NCBI GenBank assembly: GCA_946623825.1
Contig: CAMORN010000002.1
Coordinates: forward strand, 84,237 to 148,236
DNA length: 64,000 nt
From: an uncultured Alphaproteobacteria bacterium
Lineage (GTDB): Bacteria; Pseudomonadota; Alphaproteobacteria; Rs-D84
Reading direction: 5' to 3'
The position numbers were made by a program, and so were the translations under genes. Positions 1-8,980 of this stretch are shown piece by piece. Position 1 is the stretch's first letter. Every line of letters begins with the position of its first letter. The notes beneath the pieces were generated by a model that was given only the letters and a program-made list of their open reading frames with translations, was not told the origin of the DNA and ran no database searches.

Positions 1-519
1 ACTTTATTGCCAGATGGTTTTATTGTTCGTGATTGGCGTGATTTAAACCGTGGTTTTGTTGGCGCTTTACAGGTTGAATCCAGTGTTATGTTTTTAATAT
101 TATTGTTAATAGTTATTGTCGCCGCATTTAATATAATTTCATCATTGGTTATGTTGGTGAAAGATAAAAATAAAGACATCGCAGTTATGCGCACATTTGG
201 TGTTTCAAGAAAATCTATGATGAAAATATTTATTTTATCTGGAACCAGTATTGGTTTAATTGGTTCTGTGTTTGGAACAATATTGGGCGTGATTTTTGCA
301 ATCTATATTGAACCAATCAGAAAATTTTTCCAATTTATGACGGGTCGTGATTTGTTTCCGGCGGAATTATATTCTTTGTCTGAATTGCCGTCAAAAATTG
401 TTCCGTCATCGGTTATCAGTATCGCGATTATTGCAATTGCATTGGCTTTCCTTGCGACATTGTATCCTGCATGGAAGGCTTCAAATACAGACCCAGTAGA
501 AACATTACGCAACGAATAG
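1..519 (+). CDS. Lipoprotein-releasing ABC transporter permease, LolC/LolE family (5' end outside window)
   Basis: Open from base 1; C-terminal FtsX-like permease with VAAFNIISSLVMLVKDKNKDIAVMRTFG motif typical of LolC/E; followed by LolD. Confidence 0.9.
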   Translation, partial: TLLPDGFIVRDWRDLNRGFVGALQVESSVMFLILLLIVIVAAFNIISSLVMLVKDKNKDIAVMRTFGVSRKSMMKIFILSGTSIGLIGSVFGTILGVIFAIYIEPIRKFFQFMTGRDLFPAELYSLSELPSKIVPSSVISIAIIAIALAFLATLYPAWKASNTDPVETLRNE

Positions 520-1239
520 GTGGCACATATGGCAAGCATATTGAATTCTTTAACAAAAATATCAAGAAAAGACATTGTGTTGTCTGTGCGCGATATTAAG
601 AAAACTTTCATAGAAGGTGGTCAACCATTAAAGGTTTTGCGTGGCGGTGGTTTTAATTTATATCGTGGTGAAATTGTTGCAATTGTTGGACAAAGTGGTT
701 CTGGAAAATCTACATTATTACAATGTATCGGATTATTGGATAAACCAACCAGCGGTGATATTTTGGTGAACGGTATGCCAACTGATAAAATCACAGAAGA
801 AACACGAACAATGTTGCGTCGTAATAAAATTGGTTTTGTATATCAAAAACATAATTTGTTATCTGATTTCACAGCACTGGAAAATGTTGTTTTACCAATG
901 ATGGCAAATGGAATGGACGAAGAAACTGCGACTGTGCGTGCGATGAAATTGTTGCGCAGTGCAAATGTTGCACATCGTTTTTCACATTATCCATCTGAAA
1001 TGTCTGGTGGTGAACAACAAAGAACCGCACTTGCGCGTGCATTGGCAAATAATCCTGAAATATTGTTGGCAGACGAACCAACGGGCAGTTTGGACCCAGA
1101 TAACGCAAACAATGTTTTTGATTTGTTATTGAATATCGTTCGTAAAAATAAAATGTCTTTGCTGTTCGTGACACATGATATGAATTTAGCAAAAAAAGCA
1201 GATAGAATTATTACCATAAAAGATGGTATTGTTAAATAA
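520..1239 (+). CDS. lolD: Lipoprotein-releasing ABC transporter ATP-binding protein LolD
   Basis: Walker A GQSGSGKST, signature SGGEQQR, Walker B ILLADEPTGSLD; adjacent to LolC/E permease. Confidence 0.93.
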   Translation: MAHMASILNSLTKISRKDIVLSVRDIKKTFIEGGQPLKVLRGGGFNLYRGEIVAIVGQSGSGKSTLLQCIGLLDKPTSGDILVNGMPTDKITEETRTMLRRNKIGFVYQKHNLLSDFTALENVVLPMMANGMDEETATVRAMKLLRSANVAHRFSHYPSEMSGGEQQRTALARALANNPEILLADEPTGSLDPDNANNVFDLLLNIVRKNKMSLLFVTHDMNLAKKADRIITIKDGIVK

Positions 1240-1261
1240 AATAAATAAAGGAGAGAGAAAA

Positions 1262-1903
1262 ATGAAAGATAAACAAAATCATATATACGGCATCATTGGT
1301 CTGGTTGCTTTGTTTTTATTTGGTGGAATGTTGGGATATATTGTAAATGGTATAACACGCCCAAATAATTCCAGTATGACAGAACAACAATGTGTTGAAT
1401 TATCTGGTAAAATATCCAAGGCTTTATCATGGGGCAGATATGATGAACTGGAAAGATTGAATAAAATCTTTTCTGAAAATTGTAATGACAGAAACTTTGA
1501 TGTTCCTGAACAGAAAGCAGAAGAAGAAAAAACAGCAAAATTGCCAAGTGTTACTTGCGAAGCAGTTGAAAAATTGTTGATTCAAAGATTGGAAAATTAT
1601 TCAGAAGATGACCTTAATTCAGATATTCATATAGAACGTGCAAAAATTTATGCTAATTTGTCAGAACGTGGTTGTGCAAAAAACACAAATGTTTATAAAG
1701 ATTTGGCAAAAAAAGAAATAGATATTGCACGTGCATTAAATGACGATAATTTAAATAACGAATATGAAGCAACCGAAATAGTTGAAACATATAAACGTTT
1801 ACAAATGCAGGCAGAAGCAGAAAAAATGTTGGAAAAAGCAAAAAAATTGACTAATCCTGCAATAGACTTTATAATTCAACTTGAAAAAATTATAGAAGAA
1901 TAG
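1262..1903 (+). CDS. Hypothetical protein with one N-terminal TM segment
   Basis: ORF with gagaga-type RBS before MKDKQNH; hydrophobic N-terminus, helical charged remainder. Confidence 0.7.
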   Translation: MKDKQNHIYGIIGLVALFLFGGMLGYIVNGITRPNNSSMTEQQCVELSGKISKALSWGRYDELERLNKIFSENCNDRNFDVPEQKAEEEKTAKLPSVTCEAVEKLLIQRLENYSEDDLNSDIHIERAKIYANLSERGCAKNTNVYKDLAKKEIDIARALNDDNLNNEYEATEIVETYKRLQMQAEAEKMLEKAKKLTNPAIDFIIQLEKIIEE

Positions 1904-1914
1904 GGGAAATAATT

Positions 1915-2205
1915 ATGAAAAAGAAAGTTGTGAAAAAATCTGTAAAACAAAATGTTGTTGTAAAAAAATCTAAGACTTGGGTTTGGGTTGTTTTGGCATT
2001 TTTGTTTGGAACACTTTTTGGTTTCGGGTTAAATTATACAATATCAAATTGGTCCAGATTTTTCACAGAACCATTATTATGTGAAGATGGACAAAAACCA
2101 GATTCAAACGGTTGTTGCGCTGGCGAAGTTTATACAGATGCTGGTGGCGGTTGGATGGTGTGTTGTCCAAATGGTGGTGATAATTGTTTTCCACCAATTA
2201 AATAA
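1915..2205 (+). CDS. Small membrane-anchored Cys-rich protein
   Basis: Lys-rich N-terminus, one TM, then CEDGQKPDSNGCCAGEVYTDAGGGWMVCCPNGGDNCFPP. Confidence 0.65.
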   Translation: MKKKVVKKSVKQNVVVKKSKTWVWVVLAFLFGTLFGFGLNYTISNWSRFFTEPLLCEDGQKPDSNGCCAGEVYTDAGGGWMVCCPNGGDNCFPPIK

Positions 2206-2219
2206 AAAAGTTAAAAAAA

Positions 2220-2275
2220 TACCGGCATCCGTCTTCGCTATGCTTCGTCGCGATGATTTTTGCCGGTATTTTTTT
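2220..2275. terminator. Rho-independent terminator with a repeat element in the loop (copy 1)
   Basis: TACCGGCA ... TGCCGGTA stem enclosing tccgtcttcgctatgcttcgtcgcgatgattt, then poly-T. Confidence 0.8.
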
Positions 2276-2279
2276 AAAA

Positions 2280-2681
2280 TTATTTGTCGGTCTTTTTGCA
2301 ATTTTTTATACGGGTATAACCTGTCTTTTTTGCACAATCATCATACAGGGTTTGTGCATAGTTTTCTAATTTTTCACGGGCTTGACTGTGTGCGCCAGCC
2401 ATAAATAAACCACCCCATGCACCACGCATAGTGCCGGCAAATGCCGCTGTTCCACGCAGACCGTCGTCAAGTTCGGCTGCCTTTGCTTGAATTTTAGATT
2501 CCATCGCATCGGTGCATTGGCAATATTTGATAATTTTTCTTTTGCTGGTATTACAATTATTATCAGAATAAATAATACCATTATAACATTTTTGGATAGA
2601 TTCAGAATATTTTTCAGGGTTCACATTATCGCATGCGACAACCAACACAGATAAAGAAATCAATAATAAATGTTTCAACAT
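2280..2681 (-). CDS. Putative lipoprotein
   Basis: MLKHLLLISLSVLVVAC lipobox-like signal; start placed at 2681 after an RBS-like aaggag. Confidence 0.65.
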   Translation of the reverse strand: MLKHLLLISLSVLVVACDNVNPEKYSESIQKCYNGIIYSDNNCNTSKRKIIKYCQCTDAMESKIQAKAAELDDGLRGTAAFAGTMRGAWGGLFMAGAHSQAREKLENYAQTLYDDCAKKTGYTRIKNCKKTDK

Positions 2682-2806
2682 AAATAACTCCTTTTGATTA
2701 TAATTATAATAGTATTTATTTAAATTGCCACAATGTAGATAAAGAAATAATTGAATATTATAATGTATTGGAATATAGTCATATATATAAACCAAAAGGA
2801 ATAGAG

Positions 2807-3178
2807 ATGAAAAAGATAATTGGTTTGATTTTTGCTTGTGTGTTGGCATCTTGTGGAACAATTGGGATTGGTAATAATCACGAAACAAATATTTATAATA
2901 ATTCAGACTCTGTTATAAATGTAAAGGCCGATTCTGGTGTTTATAAAATAGAACCCAAATCTTCAATGATAGTTACATCTAAAAATAATGTAGAAATTAT
3001 AAGTAAAGACAAATCTTGTGCGTCAACATTTGTAAAAAAGATTCCAAATTCTCTTGCTATAACATTAGATTGGTTTCCTGGTTTTTTTGCTTTATGTATA
3101 CCTGCTGTAATTGATCTGTATGCAAATAATCTTGATAAAATGCCAAAATCGTATTCATACAGTTGTATAGAAAAATAA
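2807..3178 (+). CDS. Small lipoprotein, paralogue A
   Basis: MKKIIGLIFACVLASCGTIGIGNN lipobox; tandem paralogue directly downstream. Confidence 0.75.
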   Translation: MKKIIGLIFACVLASCGTIGIGNNHETNIYNNSDSVINVKADSGVYKIEPKSSMIVTSKNNVEIISKDKSCASTFVKKIPNSLAITLDWFPGFFALCIPAVIDLYANNLDKMPKSYSYSCIEK

Positions 3179-3189
3179 AAGGAATAGAG

Positions 3190-3558
3190 ATGAAAAAGAT
3201 AATTGGGTTGATTTTCGCTTTTGTATTGGCATCTTGCGGAACAATTGGAATTGGTAGCAACCACAATACAAACATATATAATAATTCAGACAATGTTATA
3301 AATGTAAAGGCTGATTCTGGTGTTTATAAAATAAAACCAGATTCTTCAATGGAAATTACATCTTCGAACGATATGACAATTACAAGCAGTAAAAAATCTT
3401 GTTCAGAAAAAACAGTTGTTCGTACGCCAAATACAGCAGCAATGGTTTTAGATGTTTTTCCTGGTTTTTTAATAGGGGCTTTGCCTTTGTTGTTGATTGA
3501 TGCGGTATCAAACAATCTTTACAGAATGCCAGAAACATATTCGTATAGTTGTATGTAA
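3190..3558 (+). CDS. Small lipoprotein, paralogue B
   Basis: MKKIIGLIFAFVLASCGTIGIGSN; near-identical N-terminal half to paralogue A, including upstream aaaaggaatagag. Confidence 0.75.
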   Translation: MKKIIGLIFAFVLASCGTIGIGSNHNTNIYNNSDNVINVKADSGVYKIKPDSSMEITSSNDMTITSSKKSCSEKTVVRTPNTAAMVLDVFPGFLIGALPLLLIDAVSNNLYRMPETYSYSCM

Positions 3559-3563
3559 AAAAA

Positions 3564-3619
3564 CACCGGCATCCGTCTTCGCTATGCTTCGTCGCGATGA
3601 TTTTTGCCGGTGTTTTTTT
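3564..3619. terminator. Rho-independent terminator with a repeat element in the loop (copy 2)
   Basis: CACCGGCA ... TGCCGGTG stem, same 32-nt loop sequence as copy 1, then poly-T. Confidence 0.8.
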
Positions 3620-4130
3620 ATTTTTTTATCCATTCAAATAATATTTTATTTGCTTCGCGCCACGCCTTTGTAATTGCGACCTGTTTATATTCGTGGTAAT
3701 TCAGATTATCTGAAACGATTTTAATAGATTTAATTTTTGGGAAAAATGTTGCGAGTGTATATAATTCCATATCAAATACACCGGTATGTTTTGTGCTTTC
3801 TACGAAATTCAATGATGAATAACATTTAACATTGGATTCTTTGTCCAATTTAACAATTGGTTCTTTTACCGTATGTGAAGGAATTTCTTTTGCCACACTT
3901 CCAACAACGACAGCCGTACCAATTGGAAATTCATTGGACCCCGCATAACCAACATTGAAAAATTTATCGTTTTTATTGAATTCGTGATTCAACATCATTT
4001 TTGATAGTTTCTTTATTACGGCAGTATCGCCCCAACCACCGAAAGTAATAATTTTGACATTGTCTTTCAATTCTTTTGGAATTTTTATATTGTCAGCTTC
4101 TTGTGTGTCTGCAACCAAGATATAGTTCAT
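3618..4130 (-). CDS. Phosphorylase/nucleosidase-superfamily-like protein
   Basis: FFNVGYAGSNEFPIGTAVVVGSVAKE... FDMELYTLATF resembles the PNP/UDP-phosphorylase/MTAN fold core (GFAGG..., DMEsaA). Confidence 0.55.
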   Translation of the reverse strand: MNYILVADTQEADNIKIPKELKDNVKIITFGGWGDTAVIKKLSKMMLNHEFNKNDKFFNVGYAGSNEFPIGTAVVVGSVAKEIPSHTVKEPIVKLDKESNVKCYSSLNFVESTKHTGVFDMELYTLATFFPKIKSIKIVSDNLNYHEYKQVAITKAWREANKILFEWIKK

Positions 4131-4308
4131 GTTGGTATCCTTTCTTTTTTTATCAAATAAATTTGCAACGGGAATTATTAAAAACACACTTTCATTGTAT
4201 CAAAAATTTATTTGTGTGCAAGGTGTTTTAAGTTGCTTTTTCCACATATTTATATTGTTTTTATATTGAATATAAATATAAGATTAAACCGCAGTAAAAG
4301 GATTTTTT

Positions 4309-4989
4309 ATGACAGATAAAACAACCGCACAAACAATTCAAGAAACTTATTTTATAGACAATTTCCCACAACCAACAAAAGATTTATTTTACAAAGACCC
4401 TAAGAAATTTAAGGTTTTATACAAAACAAAATTATCAAAAATTGTCAGACAAGATTTATTAAAACTGATTCAATTTGTGACACCTGTGTATGAAATCGTT
4501 CATTACAGTGATTGGTATGATTCATGGAAAGAAGAAATTTATTGGTATAAATTTAAAACTGATAAACAAGAATCTGTAAAGAAATTGTTTGGAATATATT
4601 GCAGTTCAGAATCTGTGAATAATGAAGCAAAAAACAAGGACATTTTCAATTTACTGCGAATGATATATTTTTATATAAATTACGGAAATAAAGCAAAATG
4701 GGAAATGTCTGGTATTGCAACACGAAACAGGGAAGGTCATGAACAAAGACCCGAAATATATATCGGTGATTTTGTTAAATATGATTATAATCTGAAAACA
4801 AAAAAATCTTCACTTAAAATGAAAAAAAAGAAATCAGAACTCAGCAAACAAATTGATGCAGAATGCGATAAAATTGCAGATAAATTGATAGATAAAGAAA
4901 TTACCCGTATTGTAAATATAAATGAACAAATCAGAGCAGCCAAAGCAACCTTGGCCAAATACGGAACAGAATTGGTAAAGGGGTATTAA
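4309..4989 (+). CDS. Hypothetical Lys-rich protein
   Basis: 226-aa ORF, followed by a hairpin terminator; no family recognised. Confidence 0.55.
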   Translation: MTDKTTAQTIQETYFIDNFPQPTKDLFYKDPKKFKVLYKTKLSKIVRQDLLKLIQFVTPVYEIVHYSDWYDSWKEEIYWYKFKTDKQESVKKLFGIYCSSESVNNEAKNKDIFNLLRMIYFYINYGNKAKWEMSGIATRNREGHEQRPEIYIGDFVKYDYNLKTKKSSLKMKKKKSELSKQIDAECDKIADKLIDKEITRIVNINEQIRAAKATLAKYGTELVKGY

Positions 4990-4993
4990 AATA

Positions 4994-5022
4994 AAACCAC
5001 CGCAAGGGTGGTTATATTTTTT
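4994..5022 (+). terminator. Rho-independent terminator
   Basis: AACCACCgcaaGGGTGGTT followed by T-rich tract. Confidence 0.7.
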
Positions 5023-5165
5023 GGTGGGAGTATGCTTACACTAATCGAGAAAAAAACAAACATGAGTTTTCAGATTTGATGCAACAGGTAAAAGAGTTTA
5101 ATGAGAAATGGTTGAATTAAATCACATATTAAAATATAATCACAATATCTTAAAAGGGGTTTTAT

Positions 5166-5459
5166 ATGAGAAAAATATATTTAGCATTTTTGTTATCATT
5201 ATTTGTATCTGGTTGTGTAAATGCACCTTATATAAATCAAATAGATTTAAATAAAACTGATTTTTCGAAAATAGAAGAATTAAAACATGGCGAAGCTTGT
5301 AATGCTGTAGCTTTATTTATTTTGCCTATTGAAACAGAAAAAAGTATTTTAAAAGCAACATTAGAAGCCGATATTACTAAAATTCATTATATAGAATCGC
5401 GCAATACTGGTTTATATCCTATATATTATGAAGATTGTGTAGAAGTATATGGAGAATAA
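5166..5459 (+). CDS. Small lipoprotein
   Basis: MRKIYLAFLLSLFVSGC lipobox; aaaagg RBS. Confidence 0.65.
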   Translation: MRKIYLAFLLSLFVSGCVNAPYINQIDLNKTDFSKIEELKHGEACNAVALFILPIETEKSILKATLEADITKIHYIESRNTGLYPIYYEDCVEVYGE

Positions 5460-5645
5460 AAACAAAACCGCCTCGGTGGATTCACTCGGGCAAAACCCTG
5501 CGGGGCAACTGCAACGATTTCGGTGTGCTGTGCTTCCGAAATCTGCTTGTTGTCGAATCAAACAAACTGCGTTTGTATCGCCTAATACCATAAACCACAT
5601 CACAACAAAAAACAAAAACCGACCATAAAGGTCGGTTTGTGTTTT

Positions 5646-5732
5646 TGGTGGGAGTGGGTGGATTCGAACCACCTCAGTCGTAAGACAACAGATTTACAGT
5701 CTGCCCCGGCTCTCCAACTCCGGCGCACGCCC
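5646..5732 (-). tRNA. tRNA-Tyr(GTA)
   Basis: Class II tRNA: GGGCGTG/CACTCCC acceptor (one mismatch), CTGTAAATC anticodon loop, long variable arm, GGTGGTTCGAATCCACC T-arm, encoded CCA. Confidence 0.93.
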
Positions 5733-5755
5733 AATCTTGGTGCGAGCAGAGGGAA
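5732..5755 (-). pseudogene. Duplicated 3' fragment of tRNA-Gly
   Basis: 24-nt exact copy (caatcttggtgcgagcagagggaa) of the 3' end and flank of the tRNA-Gly at 5846-5869. Confidence 0.75.
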
Positions 5756-5851
5756 CCCGAACGTACAAGAACACAATGAGTTGCGTTATTAGCAACGAAT
5801 TGATGTTCGCGTCGCAAGGATACCCGATTCACGTGCTTCCCGCCACAATCT

Positions 5852-5926
5852 TGGTGCGAGCAGAGGGAATCGAACCCTCATTTCAAGCTTGGAAGGCTTG
5901 CATTCTAGCCTTTGAACTATGCTCGC
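5852..5926 (-). tRNA. tRNA-Gly(TCC)
   Basis: GCGAGCA/TGCTCGC acceptor stem, CTTCCAA anticodon loop, GAGGGTTCGATTCCCTC T-arm, encoded CCA. Confidence 0.95.
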
Positions 5927-5979
5927 AACTAATTTTCAAGCTTTCAGATTATAACTGATTTTTTTAGAAACGCAAGTAT

Positions 5980-7584
5980 TTATTCTGTTATTTCAACACT
6001 GTCTATATTTTTTCTTTCTATGGTTTCAATTTTGACAGGTTGAAATTCAGGATCTGAGATTATTTCTTTTTCAGATTCTGCGAATATTTGTATTGGTTTT
6101 GATTCAATGTCGGTTTCTTCTGCGACATAATTTGCACCAATTGTTTTTGTTCTGTACGCGCTCTTTTTACGCAAGTGTTCTGGAATTGTTATATAATCGC
6201 CAGGGTTCACACCGCGTGTATTTAATGCCCTTTCAGAAACAGTGCGCAAATTGTTATTGTTCACATTATAAAGTGGTGTTATGAAATTAGTAGGGGACGA
6301 TTTTAATTCGTTTACTGTTTCTGTGCCGTTAAATTCCATTATTCTTAAACCACGTTCATTTTCACCATTTGGTTGGATACGGAATATGCCAGTTGTTCCG
6401 ACATAGCCACTTGGGTCATATAAATACGCATCTTGGCTTTTTGGGGTGAACAACATACCCAATGTCAAATTTGCTGCATCATATCCGAAAGCAGACAGAT
6501 AATCTGGGTTTTGACCAGATACCATGCTGTATAAACTGACAAAATTATCTGAAATTTCAGGCAATGTTGCGTATTTTGCACCCGCCAATGTTAAATCTGT
6601 GGCAATATCAGAACCATGCCATAATGTTGTTCCATACATTGCAACATCGCGTGTGCCGACACCATAATAACGCAAGAAAGATGTTAATGTTTTAGAATCT
6701 TCACCGGTGCCCAAGAATAAAACTGCGTCATATGGCAATTTTCCAGTTGTTTCTGTGCGAGATATTTTTTCAAGTTGTTTATTTAAAGAACTTCTTTCTT
6801 TTGCAGTCAGACTTTCTTTGGTTAAAATGTCTGACAAAATTTCGCGGGCACGAGTGTTAGCAGCGTTTCGTGTGCTGAACATAGATGCACGCATCGCAAC
6901 ATCTTTTATAGAGTCTGATTTTCCAGTGTCATAATAAAACAGACCGTTTAATGACATATCGTAAAGTGGAATTGCTTTTGCTGCGACAGATGCCATCATT
7001 TTTCCAGATTTGTCATTTGGTGCCAACACAACAACATTTGTTGCGCCGTCTTGTTGAATTTGACGGACAATTGTTTCGATACTTTGGGTTGGAATCAAAT
7101 TCACACTGACCACATTATCGCCCAATGCTGTTATATCAGATGTAAAAGACACGACTGGCAGAGATGATTTTTTTCTGTCGCGGATATAACGGGCGTCTTC
7201 TGCAAATAATGGTCCGATAATTGCGTCTGGATTGGTTGATAAAACATGGTTTATGATATCTGTGCGTTCTGAATAATTGCCAGATAAATCATAGAAAGAT
7301 ATTTTTACATTTGTTTTTGGTTTTCTTAAAAATGCGGTTTCAATAGATGTTTTTATGCTTTCACCAGCAGTTTTAGACGCCCCGTTCATAGGTAATAAAA
7401 CAGCAATATTTGCAGATTTTCCACCATCGTCAGAACCATACAAAGATGTGGAATACAAATAAGCATCTTGGACATCGGTTGGGTTGGTTGTTGCGGTTTG
7501 AGACGGTGTCCATAATATTGTTTTATTTCCACCACAACCCGCTAAAAGCGAAAAAAGACCAATAAAAACTAAAAATTTATTCAT
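5980..7584 (-). CDS. Penicillin-binding protein activator (LpoA-like) / periplasmic-binding-protein-fold lipoprotein
   Basis: MNKFLVFIGLFSLLAGC lipobox; IAVLLPMNGASKTAGESIKTSIETAF periplasmic-binding fold; divergent to rsmI. Confidence 0.8.
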   Translation of the reverse strand: MNKFLVFIGLFSLLAGCGGNKTILWTPSQTATTNPTDVQDAYLYSTSLYGSDDGGKSANIAVLLPMNGASKTAGESIKTSIETAFLRKPKTNVKISFYDLSGNYSERTDIINHVLSTNPDAIIGPLFAEDARYIRDRKKSSLPVVSFTSDITALGDNVVSVNLIPTQSIETIVRQIQQDGATNVVVLAPNDKSGKMMASVAAKAIPLYDMSLNGLFYYDTGKSDSIKDVAMRASMFSTRNAANTRAREILSDILTKESLTAKERSSLNKQLEKISRTETTGKLPYDAVLFLGTGEDSKTLTSFLRYYGVGTRDVAMYGTTLWHGSDIATDLTLAGAKYATLPEISDNFVSLYSMVSGQNPDYLSAFGYDAANLTLGMLFTPKSQDAYLYDPSGYVGTTGIFRIQPNGENERGLRIMEFNGTETVNELKSSPTNFITPLYNVNNNNLRTVSERALNTRGVNPGDYITIPEHLRKKSAYRTKTIGANYVAEETDIESKPIQIFAESEKEIISDPEFQPVKIETIERKNIDSVEITE

Positions 7585-7640
7585 ATACATTGAAAAACCT
7601 ATTTTTTATATGGTATTATTCTACTATAAAAGGACACAAA

Positions 7641-8426
7641 ATGCAATCAGGGGTTTATGTTGTTGGGACACCAATTGGAAATTTATCAGATATGTCCCCA
7701 CGCGCAATAGAGATTTTAAAAAATGTCGATTTAATCGCAGCAGAAGATACACGTGTGTTTTCTAAATTGGCACAACATTTTGATATCAAGACCAAAGTTG
7801 TCTCGTGTCATGAGCATAATGAAAGAGATGTCATAGATTCTTTGATTGAAAAAGTACAATCTGGAATTTCATTGGCTGCGGTTTCTGATGCGGGAATGCC
7901 AGCGATAAGCGACCCTGGATTTCGTTTGGTTCGTGCGGCGCGCACGGCGGGTGTTCCGGTGTATATGGTACCGGGGCCAACAGCTGTGATATCTGCGCTG
8001 GTGTTGTCTGGTTTTCCAACAGACAGATTCACGTTTTGTGGTTTCTTTGATGAAAAAAAGGTTCGTGAAGATAATAAAATTCGTCATACAATTATTTATT
8101 ATGAAAGCCCGAACCGTATCATGGACACAATTAAAACATTGGCATCAATTATGCCAGAGCGTCAAATCGCAATTGTTCGTGAAATTACAAAAATTCACGA
8201 AGAAACAATTATTGGCTATCCGTCTGATTTGATGAATATAGAACCACCGCGTGGTGAAATCGTGTTGGTTGTTGCACCGGCACCAGATAAAAAAATGAGC
8301 GATGAAGAAATCAGTGAAATCGTAAATGATATTGTCGCAAATTCTACTAAATCTGCAGCGGCTCAATTGGCGCAAATGACCGGTATATCAAAAAAAGAAG
8401 CATATAAAAAATTGGTGAATAAATAA
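7641..8426 (+). CDS. rsmI: 16S rRNA (cytidine-2'-O)-methyltransferase RsmI
   Basis: VVGTPIGNLSDMSPRAIEILKNVDLIAAEDTR, SDAGMPAISDPG, YESPNRI; internal start chosen by family N-terminus. Confidence 0.93.
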   Translation: MQSGVYVVGTPIGNLSDMSPRAIEILKNVDLIAAEDTRVFSKLAQHFDIKTKVVSCHEHNERDVIDSLIEKVQSGISLAAVSDAGMPAISDPGFRLVRAARTAGVPVYMVPGPTAVISALVLSGFPTDRFTFCGFFDEKKVREDNKIRHTIIYYESPNRIMDTIKTLASIMPERQIAIVREITKIHEETIIGYPSDLMNIEPPRGEIVLVVAPAPDKKMSDEEISEIVNDIVANSTKSAAAQLAQMTGISKKEAYKKLVNK

Positions 8427-8980
8427 TGATTAAATTTGTCGGTTCTTTTGAAACAGTAAAATCTTTGCCGAAAACACAATTCGCTGAATATGCATTTGTT
8501 GGGCGCAGTAATGTTGGTAAATCTTCTTTGATAAATGCGGTGTTGGGTGAAAAGGTTGCGCGTACTTCAAATACACCAGGGCGAACACAAAGTTTAAATT
8601 TATTTAATCTTGATGACCGTGTAATGATTGTCGATTTGCCGGGGTATGGTTATGCCAAGGTATCTAAGGCAGATGCGTTGCGCTGGTTAAACAGATTGGA
8701 AGAATATTTGATAAACCGTTCACAATTACGCAGATTATTTATTTTGATAGATTCACGAATTGGTGCAAAAGATTCCGATCTTGATTTGATGGATTTTTGC
8801 GATAATAACGGTATATGTTATCAAATCGTTTACACCAAAAAAGATAAAAAAATTCGTGAATCAGACCAAATAAAATTATCACATGAAAACCATTCAGCAA
8901 TGATTGAAGAGGTTATTGAAACATCTGCAGAAAAGAAATACGGACTTGAAAAATTAAAGGATTTAATCGGTGTTAAATAA
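8426..8980 (+). CDS. engB: Ribosome biogenesis GTPase YsxC/EngB
   Basis: GRSNVGKSSLINA, TPGRTQSLN, DLPGYGYAKV. Confidence 0.95.
   Translation: MIKFVGSFETVKSLPKTQFAEYAFVGRSNVGKSSLINAVLGEKVARTSNTPGRTQSLNLFNLDDRVMIVDLPGYGYAKVSKADALRWLNRLEEYLINRSQLRRLFILIDSRIGAKDSDLDLMDFCDNNGICYQIVYTKKDKKIRESDQIKLSHENHSAMIEEVIETSAEKKYGLEKLKDLIGVK

Noticed and set aside
869-1217. Antisense ORFs in lolD and in many other genes of the ORF track
   Set aside because: They overlap strongly supported coding genes on the opposite strand and show no independent coding evidence.
5412-5672. Minus-strand 86-aa ORF (MVRIHPLPPKTQ...)
   Set aside because: Starts inside tRNA-Tyr and has no RBS or protein-like composition; it is a spurious translation of a tRNA and structured intergenic DNA.
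5737-5958. Plus-strand 73-aa ORF containing VRAEGIEPSFQAWKA
   Set aside because: Antisense translation of tRNA-Gly and its partial copy; a well-known type of misannotation.
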